This document shows, in pieces, positions 36,303 through 46,376 of a stretch of 64,000 nt of DNA. The stretch lies in contig CAJQUW010000619.1 of NCBI GenBank assembly GCA_907163375.1, positions 1 through 64,000 of the forward strand. Reading direction: 5' to 3'. The notes beneath the pieces are model-generated. The model searched no databases. It saw only the letters and a list, made by a program, of their open reading frames with translations, and had not been told where the DNA came from. A program made the translations under genes and the position numbers. The first letter of the stretch is position 1, and the number at the start of each line of letters is the position of its first letter. Source of the stretch: Prostheceraeus crozeri. Lineage: Eukaryota; Platyhelminthes; Polycladida; Euryleptidae.

Positions 36303-36905
36303 TTAGGCATTTATTCAGTTTAAATCATAGATAATCAAAATATCAGCGTCATTGTGAAAGAGAAAAGTCATTGTTCTTTTTCATGGAGTGTTACCATAAT
36401 TTATCAAACTTAAAATTGTTAATTATGCTTCATTGGCATAGTTTGACTTAAAAATGGGCCTATCTATCTTGCAGTATGGACTCCGTCAACGATAGTAATA
36501 ACATTGTGACTTCACATCAACCACCAGGAAGTCGCCTAAACTCTATCCATACGTAGGTGAGCCGATTCGGCATTCGGTTCGAACTTTTACTGTGGATGCA
36601 ATATTTCGAGATTTTTCAAAATTGAAATGCACGAATATTTGAAACCAGTTTGAAGCTAATGCTGCTATTGGCAAGAACTGAAAGACACAGTCTCATATTT
36701 AAAATGTGTGGTAAAAATTCGTATGGTGTGACACAATCGCAGGCAGAATGTTCAATAAAAATACCAGAATAGAAAACCCCTGAAAATCAGGAAGCGTCAT
36801 CATTCTTCTTCCGGACAGTCAACGATGACACATACTTGAGAATGTTGGAACTTGATGAAATTGTTAGTGATATGGCCCTGAGGCCGAGTCCTCCACGTAG
36901 GCCTA

Positions 36906-37300
36906 ATGTCGAGTAATCCCTCTGCAGTGAAGGAACACTTTGCTTCTGACCATAAAGGACATTCAATGAATATTGAATGGGAGATCGTGCACCGAAATCT
37001 GAAAGGTTATGTGAAGAGAAGGAGCTTGGAAAGCAGATACATCAATGATGCTGGTAACCAAGCTATGAACAGACAAGAATCTTTCAACCATATGAACTTT
37101 TGCACATCCGCCTCAAGATTTTCTTAATTTTCATGGTACTTTTAATCTTTGTTATCAGTAGAATTTTTAACCTTAACATGTGCTCACGTGATAATTTTCT
37201 TTATCGATTTTCTTCGGTCGTATGATGTGAATGTTGCGCTGTACATCTTCATTCGTGCATGATTAAGCCTTCGGGGCGAAACGTCGCACACGCAATAATA
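36906..37300 (+). mobile_element. PLE endonuclease tail and 3' motif
   Basis: The peptide from 36906 includes SAVKEHFASDHKGHSMNIEW and SLESRYINDAGNQAMNRQES. This is the C-terminal half of a GIY-YIG domain of PLE or related type, with the Glu before the YIN segment in the catalytic position. It is a different lineage from the palindrome copies. About 130 bp after the frame, 37262-37297 reads GATTAAGCC-TTCG-GGGCGAAACGTCG, a short stem followed by GAAAC. Upstream parts are missing or decayed. Confidence 0.6.
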
Positions 37301-37810
37301 ATCGCTTGGAAGTACCCGAAGAATCTTTTCTTTTGAACCTTGATGAAATTGGATTATGTGCCAACTTGACTTCAACAAGATGGAGCTTTGTCTCACCATA
37401 CCATCAAGGTCAGAAAATATTTCAATGAAACATTTGACCAATAGATCGACCGTAGGGAAACAGTTGAATGGGTTCCAAGACCTGACTGTTCTCGATTCCC
37501 TCCTTCGGGGCTACGTTGAGCACTATCAATCAATAGAGGTACCCTGTCAGAGTCTGACGTCGGCGACAATCAACTGTTCCTGTCTCTCCATACACTTCCG
37601 TATGATGTCGCTACACTGCGAGCTTTTCCAAGCGTTTCCGAGCAAAGCGTTTTGCAGCAAATGTAAAGTCATCATTCTACCAGTTGTAGACTGCCACACT
37701 GCGAGCAAATCAAACCAGAACGATTGATAACTTGCGGACATCCGTTTGCTGGCGTTTGCTCGGGACGCTCGTGCTTGCTTTGCTTTCAGTGTGGCTGAGA
37801 CCTTAGACTG

Positions 37811-38200
37811 ATTGTCCAGCACTCACAGCCATATAGGAGAGGCGATCACATGTAGCACTTCAAGAGCCGAAGTTTTGTTGCAATGCTGAGCAAGTGAGAT
37901 GTGAGAACGCTTTCCATCTTGTTGTAGACCGTCTTTGCAATTCCAATGCGTCTGCAGATATCGATGTTGCACTTTCCTGTCGATGTTACCATGCTGCTCA
38001 AATACTTGAATTGGCCGACCTGTTCCAGCGCATCTCCATTCACTTTGATGTTGCACGGTGGCGTGATAGACTTCTTGGAGAAAATTATAGCGAAAGCTTT
38101 TCTCCTGCTGATGGCGAACCCCTTCATTTAACCTTCCTCAACCGTCTATTTCATCATGTCTGCAGCTTCTCTGTGTTGTCGTTGAGCACTAAATGTATAC
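37811..38200 (-). pseudogene. LINE reverse transcriptase C-terminus (RTE-like)
   Basis: The minus-strand frame reads ISRRKAFAIIFSKK, then GQFKYLSSMVTSTGKCNIDI, RRIGIAKTVYNKM and KLRLLKCYM. After an in-frame stop comes SPLLYGCECW. This order (FKYLGS-VT, IKRRI-IAK-AF, L-SRK-S---K-R-LK-Y, LLYGCE-W) is the thumb and tail of RTE/L1-group LINEs common in animals. The upstream piece NTEKLQT near 38165-38185 is followed by stops and shifts. The rest of the element is absent, so this is a short decayed fragment. Confidence 0.8.
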
Positions 38201-40523
38201 CAAATAAAAATACAGAAAATATTTCACTTGCAAGAGTGAATCCTGGAAAGATGCGATGACATCCGAAGTACAAAATGACGACATGCTGTAACATGGCTAT
38301 GTTGCTCAAAGTTGAAGCTTTGAACTGCTGTCGCGATGTAGGCATCCGAAAGTTGCTTTTCACTTACAGACTATTCATATAACCGCTTACATATCCAGGC
38401 TAAATTGTAATGCGCAAAATCTGACGTTAGTTGCATTTTCTTAATACTTGTTATGTTTTCATACTCTGTAGACAGTGGACACTGTACATATAAGCACTAA
38501 AATCCTCTATTTTATGAGACAGTGACGTGAATCTCTTCAGTTGTGCATAAAAATGTAAATATTTAATGCTGAAAAATGATTAAAAGCTGAATACAATAAA
38601 TGACAGCTATGATCGAACAAGGTTGAAATACTGCATATTCTTAGGAAGAAGAAATATGTAAACTTTATGCAAGGGTTTCTGCACGACATAACAAGCCAGT
38701 AGGGAAAAAAGTAGTCAGATGCAGTCAAGTGTCAATAGTGACAACTAAAACAATTAACGATGTCTTTGGAATTATTGTGATTGTTATAAAATATTTGTAA
38801 CTTGCGGTTATAATAAAACTTTGCCGATATTATAAAAATGACATTTCACATGCTTAACCCTGGCTACACCGTGTGGTAAATAAGTATCCCAATGCTGATT
38901 GTTATTTCGATAACAAGAAATAGTGCACTTCAGTACAAATCGTCAAGCCTTCAACTTGGAAGGAACATGCTTTACAGAAATCTAAGTATTTACGGGAACA
39001 ATTAGGAAGAACAAGAGTGAAATTCCAAAAGATCCATTGCCGAGTCAACACGCCAGCAATATTCATCGCTGTTTGCATTTCAAAATGATGCGACAAAAGA
39101 ACAAAGCAGTAATAATGCATTCTACGCTGCAGAAGGAGAAAAGCTTTCATCCAAATGTTGCCAATAAGCCAACTATAATTGTGGATTACAATCTTTGCAA
39201 ATGTGGAGTTGGCACACTTGATCAGCTGATCTGATTTCATGCTAGTTCACGTGCTTCTTGCCGTTGGCCACTAACGATAGTTTCAATCTTCTGAATGTTT
39301 CATGCTGTAATGCTTTGGTGCTCTTGCATATACATCCCGAATATGGGAGCAGTTCAGGACGACGATGCAAGCGCCATTAGATGAATCTTGGTGCCCAACT
39401 GTGCTCCCGTGAAACATCTGTGCCGTCACGCGGACGACAGGCAATACCACAGTCTGTAGGCATATGTCAAGGTTCAAGAAAATGCGGCTCTTGTCCGTGA
39501 CAGTTGGACGATAGAGTAGCTATATTAGGTAGAGTGGCAACTCCGCATTTATTAAATCCTCAATGTGTACACACTTTCGATTTTATTAAATGAACTCAAG
39601 GGATATACAGGTGGCATTGTCACCAAGTGTGAGAGATGCATATTTTTGCAGTTTTGAAGAAATTACAGCGGAATTGAATGATCATGATTAATGTAATGCG
39701 GAAGGAATGATGGTATTTTACAGATTCTCATGACTGCCTTGGAGATTTAACGTTTGCTAAATTAGTAATTCGATGGGTTCCGATTACTTTCATGCTCAAC
39801 CTCAAGAGTATTTTCTCAAGCGTGATCATCACCGGCAACCTGCCACTGGCAGAGCAAAATAACAGAATCAAAGACAATGATTTCAATTAACTTTGAAAAA
39901 TGTACGAGGTCCTAATCATTATTCAGATTCTAGAAATGCAGCAAGAATTTAGTGAATCTTGAAATCATTCCGGTGAAAATTGAATTAAAAACTTGAAATG
40001 TCAGCCAAGAAAGCACGAATTATATTGTGACTTTTTCATGAAGACTTTCATTACATTACAATTCATAAAATTCCCTTGATAATCAGCTTTATTTCCGATT
40101 AGTTTGGATGCTTACCAGCAAATATTCAGGCCTTTTGATAACCAACTTGTTTCATACTACTGATATTGGCGAGTCATCTCGGTAGTATAAAAATTGCCAA
40201 ATTTTGACTGTTTTCAAAAGTGCTCAAAAAATTTTTTCGACCACGGGATCGTAATCTCCGAAAAAACTGAATCTTTTTATATAAAAAATTTCACTGTATA
40301 CAGATATATTTTTGAGTCGACACTCTACCTATATATCCCTACTCTATGAGTTGGACAGAAAAGTAAAAAGTCTGTATGAAATGTGGTGCTGGTATCTGCA
40401 AAGATCATGCTATGATATGCAATTAATTACTGTGCATGAGAACCAAATATTTTTATGAGCAATGTTTGGAGTTGCCTGCTTACAATTGTGTAAATGACAT
40501 GCAAGTACGTAATACTTTTTTGA
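38201..40523. other. No gene seen
   Basis: AT-rich. Short open frames only; no repeats, splice-flanked exons or known motifs recognised. Confidence 0.35.
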
Positions 40524-41387
40524 AGTTGCATTTTCAATAGCTTTCATCCTCATATAAATTTTACTTATGAATGTAAAGAGCAGGGCAGACTACCGTTTCT
40601 TGATGTTTCTATACAACGCATGCCTGACGGGAAACTGTGTACCACAGTGCACCGTAAACCAACTTTTTCAGGTGTTTACATGAGTTTTCACAGTTTCGTG
40701 CCCATTGCCTATAAAAGAGGCCTTGTCCGTTCTCTATTTATTCGTGCGCTTCGTATTTGTTCTGATGAAATGTTAGACCAAGAATTCAATACTATTCGTG
40801 TTATTTTGAAGTCTAATGCTTATCCTGAGCACTTCATCGATCAATATAAAGTCACTGAGATCAATAATGTTTCTGTTGCCACCGCTGAAAGAAAGGCTGT
40901 TTATGTCAACTTGCCTTTCTATGGTGACAAATCTAGTCTTTTCATTCGCAAATCGATCGATGAACTGCTGGCCAAGTTTGCTCCTGCAGCAAAACCCATA
41001 ATTATTTTTAAGACCAACTGTATTCCTGTTGCTTCTCCTAAAGATCGTCTGCCAGTGGCCGCCACGTCTTCTGTTATTTATTCTTTTCGTTGTGGTTGTG
41101 GATCAACCTATATTGGACGGACGTCACGACCCCTGACAGTTCGAGCGCGGGAGCACATACCCAGGTGGTTCTTAAATGGTCATTTAGGAATTTCTCGCTC
41201 TGCAATTACTGAACATGTGCTCAGTTGCTGTAGTGTTCCGAATGACCCTATCAGCAAGTTTGAGATTGTATGCCACGCTTACAATGACCGCATTTTACGT
41301 ATCCTCGAGGCATTGTTTATTAGACGTGATAATCCCAACCTGTGCAAGCAAAAGGACCATGTGATTAATCTTCGCTTGCCATGGTAA
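40524..41387 (+). mobile_element. 5'-truncated PLE: RT tail and GIY-YIG endonuclease
   Basis: The frame is open from 40524. It begins NSFHPHINFTYE, then GRLPFLDVSI, the conserved end of PLE reverse transcriptases. The ATG at 40620 is internal. Counted from that Met: CGC at 158-160, STYIGRTSRPLTVRAREH at 162-179 (GIY-YIG core with Arg and His) and LEALFIRRDNPNLC from 229, where Glu230 is the likely metal-binding residue. The frame is unbroken to the stop at 41385. Downstream, 41490-41515 has GACAAGACC-AG-TCGAAACATG, a hammerhead-like scrap, and AATAAA occurs at about 41545. The RT core is missing. Confidence 0.88.
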
Positions 41388-41599
41388 TCGGGTGACTCAC
41401 AGTCTGCCGCTGCTATCGCGTGTTGACCTGTATCTCAACTTTCTCCTTAAAAAATGTCTATCTTTCAATGTAATTTCACATGCTGGGTTACCTTTGACAA
41501 GACCAGTCGAAACATGTCAGGTTTACATTTTTCTTCCTAATTTCAATAAACTTTATTATGACTTCGAAAGCATTCTGTGCGCTTTTTATTTATAAATGG

Positions 41600-42686
41600 A
41601 ATAAAACCCTGAATATTTAATGTGAGAATGTTACTATGATATTTAGAATACGAAAGTTTATCCAATTAAAATTTTCATTCAACTACACTCAGTATATAAA
41701 AATTTTGATTTGAGGTATTTTTTACCATGTACGTTATCCAATATTAGAAGATCACAAAATATGAATATTTTGTTTTTGCACATGATCGGGCATGGCTTGT
41801 TGGTCTACATGAACAACTCGGCTTAAATCAATATTCAAAATGAAAGATATCATCATATTCATATTTCAACACTAAAAACAGACCGCTGGCAAAGTTTTCA
41901 GAGCAGTAATTGATGAGTTTTAGATGTGCACATTTTTTTTGAGGGTCCTAAATGCAGCGACTCCGTTCAGGCCTATTTACGATTGGCATGGATAAATTTG
42001 AAAAATTGGCCAAATGTAGGAGTAAAACTGCATGGAATAGACCAGCTTCATTAAAATCAACTATCTGAGGCTACATGGCGACAGAAAACATCATAAAACC
42101 GCCTCTTAGTACAACTGATGCTGTGGTAAATGTGGTTGACTTACAAAAGCACCATATTTTCGCATGTGTTCACTGAGACGGCTGAAAGACACTCAAAGGA
42201 TTAGTTATGTCGACTTGCTACACGCAAGCATCATTATTTTACTTGAAATTAACTTTCCTAGTGATTTGATATCGATTTAAGCAGGTAAACTAAGAATTTG
42301 TAAAATGGGTCCACTGGACCCCCCTCAGGTCTCAGAGGGTGTGAAAAAGCTGAGGTCTCTGAGGGTTAATGTATTTCTTCAACATTGTTCAAACCAAGAT
42401 TGACTGGATGATTTATTCATATTGACATTTCATTATATCAGTATTCAAATAGAACTTAATAAGCATTTCAGTGCTTTTGTGAGTTTCATTTAGTGGTCAC
42501 ATTGGAACTACAATGGGTGATGAGCAGGCTTCGGAGAAAGAAGTTAACAAATCTTTCTTTCGCAATAGGGATCCCTTTTACGTTCCTAACATCACAAGAC
42601 ATGTTTATTAAGTTGTCAAAAATGGTGAATTTGCAGTGTGTGGTCTTTATTATCAATAGACATAAAGCCATTTCCCCCGAAGCCTA
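41600..42686. other. No gene seen
   Basis: AT-rich. A small GC-richer patch at 42305-42370 repeats GGTCTCAGAGGG and GAGGTCTCTGAGGG. No exon or element recognised. Confidence 0.35.
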
Positions 42687-42936
42687 CACTGTAAACTGTA
42701 GGGCACTAATCTAGGCACGAAGCCGAAATTTCGTGCCAGTTAGCGCCTAGTTAGTGTCTTTCTAGTGCCGCGAGGCACCAGTAGGCACCACTAGGCATTA
42801 ATAGGCATCAAACCAGATATTTGTTTATCCAATGAAGTCGTAGGAAAAATCAATGGGTATGAACTCGGCGCTATGAACTTCGTGCCTTGTGTTGGTTAGA
42901 ATTGAATCCTAATTAAGTGCCCTAGAGTTTACAGTG
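42687..42936. mobile_element. 250-bp MITE with CACTGTAAA ends
   Basis: The left end CACTGTAAACTGTAGGGCAC and right end GTGCCCTAGAGTTTACAGTG are inverted repeats with one mismatch in 20. TA lies before the left end, but AG follows the right end, so the target duplication is not clear. The inside is rich in TAGGCAC and GGCACCA units. The first nine bases are the same as those of the MITE at 47778. No protein. Confidence 0.75.
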
Positions 42937-43460
42937 AGTAACAACGCTGATTGATCGCCTCTGAAAACTTTCAATTCAATTGTTCTGTGATAATCCACTT
43001 CACCAGACGACGGAAGATAATGCTTTTCAGCAGAAAAAGCTTAACAAAAGCTCCCAAGTAGTTTGCGGTCATCAATGTAATAATTCAGTAAAAATCGCAA
43101 ATGGACAGATCTCCTGCATTCATCCCTTCGTTGATCGATCTTCAATTATTATCGATTATTATTCAATTATTATTATTACCATTTTATTGATTATTACAAA
43201 AATACCATTGTAGGATCTACCAACGAAGACGCTGGATGGCGGAAATTAGAATTTTCCATTTAGAAATTTTGCTTAATTGTTACATCGACGACCGCAAACT
43301 GCTTTGGGAGTTTTTGCTACATTTTTTGCTGAATAGTGATAATGATGTGATTGCTAAACTCCTCGGTATATCTGACGCCGGTTTCATTTTGAAAAATCCA
43401 TGCTCGCGAAAATAAAATAGAAGTTTTGCAGGACAAATCAATCAATTGATTACAACTATC

Positions 43461-43620
43461 CCGAGTGACTCTTTTTTATGGGTTTTTAAGGGAATATATG
43501 GGATTGTAAGGGATCCCATATGATCCCATTCACGATGCAAATAGGATCATATGGGTTTCTTGGGGATTATATGGAATCCCTTACAATCCCATACAACTGA
43601 ATCCCCTAGAATCCACGATT
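43461..43620. repeat. CCCGAGTGACTC repeat, copy 1
   Basis: Starts CCCGAGTGACTC followed by T-rich and ATGGG units. An internal perfect 18-bp inverted repeat, TATGGGATTGTAAGGGAT, lies at 43497-43514 with its partner at 43576-43593. It shares its terminus and GGGAT/ATCCC composition with 57955-58200. The right end was not found. Confidence 0.55.
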
Positions 43621-44829
43621 CTCATCAAAGGATTCCTTATGTAGAATATGAAAGGGATTAATCAAAATTAGTGCTAATCAATCGAAATCAAACCGGTCTC
43701 ACAGATCTTTATGGATGACTTCCAAGGTTTTGATTACATACATCGATTTCGATCATTAACAGTGTGGGCCAATCGCTCACATATACAGTGTATAATCGAC
43801 TACACTGTGAAAATGGACGCGATGGACTCTAGACCTACACGTAGAAAAAGATTCAATGATGGCATATAGACTTTATCCTGTGGGGACCAGAAAACTTCAG
43901 ACAATTATCTATAGGCCTGCTGTTTTAGGACCTTCACATAGGCCATTCCCACTGTAACAGTTTTGGTTTTTCACTCGTTGTCTGGAAAATCAAATGATTT
44001 GTTTTTGTTTCCTAGAAAACTAATACCGCAATGATTTGCTGGAATAACTTTAAAATGTAATTATGTAATTTCCTATCCTTTGGTGCATGTACTGATTCGA
44101 ATCCTACTTACCTGGCAAGAATCCTATATGTTTCCTACCATAACCTGTGAAACCCACCATTTCCTAGTAAAAAACTGGCAGGTTTTGTAGGGACATCAGT
44201 AATAGCTCTATTCTTGATAGGATCTCAATAGGAAACACCAGAGAAATATAATTGACCAGAACAGGATCCTAATAGCAAACTTCAGAAAAGTACATTTCTC
44301 ACGTTTTAATATATCGTCAGTGATGACGTGATGATTCATTCACAAAGCTTCAACCGACCTCGATTTCGCCAGACGACGGATATCTATGACATTATTATTT
44401 AAGAACGTCAATATCGAAAAACGTTAGTATTTTGAATACAATCAATCGACATCGTCATTCATTTGTTGGTGAACTTCGAGGACGGTGAGTTAGTATGCAG
44501 TGAAAGAGTGAATGATGTAGAAAAATTGTATTTCAAGTTTGTTTAGAGGACCAAAATGTCTGTTGTCATTATCTTTTCATTGTAATTTCTTGAACCGGTT
44601 CTTGGGGGTAGCACGAAACAGCTATTTGTTGTCATTAACAAGGGGCTGGCGATTATCCGTCAGCATTTTAAGAATTAGCGTGACTCGATCCGCAATAATA
44701 GCGGAATAAATTGCGTTTGGAGTGTCCTTTCAAGCATCGAATTCCTCAAAAAGATAGGAAATAAAAATATTTTTGATCTTCAGGTGTTTGATTTTTCTAC
44801 ACTATAGGCTATACTAATCTGAAGTAAAT
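43621..44829. other. No gene seen
   Basis: Contains several TTTCCTA units between 44010 and 44170 and CACTGTAA-like words near 43795 and 43955, but no closed element could be drawn. Confidence 0.3.
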
Positions 44830-45640
44830 AGAAGCTAGCAATCATATTTTTGATTTGTTAGACATAATTTTCAGTAAGAAATTTATGTGCATTGGTTACG
44901 ACAAAAGTTTTCTTTCAAACATTAGATATTATAGTGGTTGTTACTTTCACGAAAAACTCGTTCAAATCTGCTTTAAGTTTATTATATAAGAGGCGTATAT
45001 CACTTTTGGAGGATTTGTCTTCAGACAGTGTAAGGGAATCCCTATGGGTGGCAATTGACATGGCCCTCTTCTTTTTTCACTGCGAGTACAAATTTATGAC
45101 TAATTTAATTAGCGGCGATAAAATTGGACTTGCAAGGCTCCTCTCGAATACCTCTAGGTATATTGATGATTTTTGTATAGTTAGCCTAACTACAAATTCT
45201 TCGATAAGTTAATACCCCAGATTTACCCCATTGACTTGGAAGCCAACCGATGTGGTAACAACAATAAAATTATTGACTTCTTAGACGTTAAAATTAACGT
45301 GTGTGATTCTGGTGTAACCACATCGGTATACCACAAAATTGACGATCTTGATTTTAACGTAACTCTTCTTTTTTCCCGGAAAATACCATGCCTCACAAGA
45401 TAGGCATTAAAGTTTTCTGCAGCCAGATACTCAGGTACGCTCCTATCTGCTCACAACTCAAAGACTTTGAGGAGAAAACGTCAAAGACGTTCACTTTGCT
45501 CGTTAATAGACGTTATAATAAAAGTGAACTTCGCTTGAACGCGGAGAAAGTTTTACACAAGCACCACCATCTTTAAGTAAATTTGGTTTACTTGCTGCTC
45601 GTCAATTGTTTAACTCTTGTTTTTCATAAACTGGTGTTGA
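44830..45640 (+). mobile_element. Degenerate PLE-type reverse transcriptase
   Basis: Pieces in several frames match the RT at 54.9-56.0 kb in order: KSFLSNIRYY, TFGGFVFRQ and GIPMGG (RT motif B), NTSRYIDDF (motif C with the DD pair), IPQIYPIDLEA, YHKIDDLDFNVTL, KIGIKVFCSQILRYAPIC and LAARQLFNS. The family resemblance is to Penelope-like RTs lacking a visible endonuclease; the exact lineage is not certain. The copy is broken in several places and cannot make a full protein. Confidence 0.72.
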
Positions 45641-45792
45641 TTTTTCGCATCCTTGATTTGAATTTATTTGAATTTTAGGTTGATATGATTTTCCTTCTTA
45701 CCAGATATTCCGTAAATATTTATCTTCTTGCTTAATGTTTTCATTTTTGATAACAATTTAGTTAACTGTTGGTCAGAGGCTGAGCTTCCCAG

Positions 45793-45882
45793 TGCAGGGC
45801 CCAGCAAGGATGACTCTGAACACTACAAAAGGAACAGGCCGAAAGCGTGAATCTTATCCTGGTCCTTTTGCTGACGACCTCG
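45793..45882 (+). other. Conserved 3' motif of this PLE family, copy A
   Basis: The stretch reads GCAGGGCCC, AGCAAGGATGA, then GGCCGAAAGCG, then CTGACGACCTC. The same order occurs on the minus strand at 54941-55026, downstream of the related RT. The spacing and the GAAA and CTGAYGA boxes recall a hammerhead ribozyme in type II order, but stem II does not close cleanly. Confidence 0.5.
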
Positions 45883-46376
45883 TATGCCAATCTTAATCTT
45901 TCTTAACTTGACATGTTTATTTCTGCTCGGAGTAAACGTTAACTAGTACTCTTAAGAACTACAATTATAATTTTAATTCTTTTCTCTCTCTTACATTCTT
46001 TATTCAATTTGCTGAGAAAATTTGCTCAAGATTGTACTTTCATTCCTTAGAGTCAGGGGCGTAAATAAGGTAGTGTGTGAGGGGGGGGGTGGTAGAAAAC
46101 CTTTTCCGACGAAAGATCGAAAATTCACTGACTTTCAGGAGAGATTATTTCGATAAAATGAATGAACATCGAATGATTTTTTGAAATGTGAAATTAGTTT
46201 AAAGGTGTTATCATGGCGTGAATAATAAGGGGGCAATATTGAGTTTGAAATACCACATTATCTCTTTGAAATACTGTTAACATTCTACTTGATTCGTCTA
46301 TCACATAGAGATCCAACGAATTAACTTAGATAGGCTATTATGATGAAGGAAAAACAAACATACGCACGCAATTCAA

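Noticed and set aside
36903-37725. Longer minus and plus frames at 37184-37727
   Set aside because: They overlap the PLE tail and the LINE remnant and share no family pattern.
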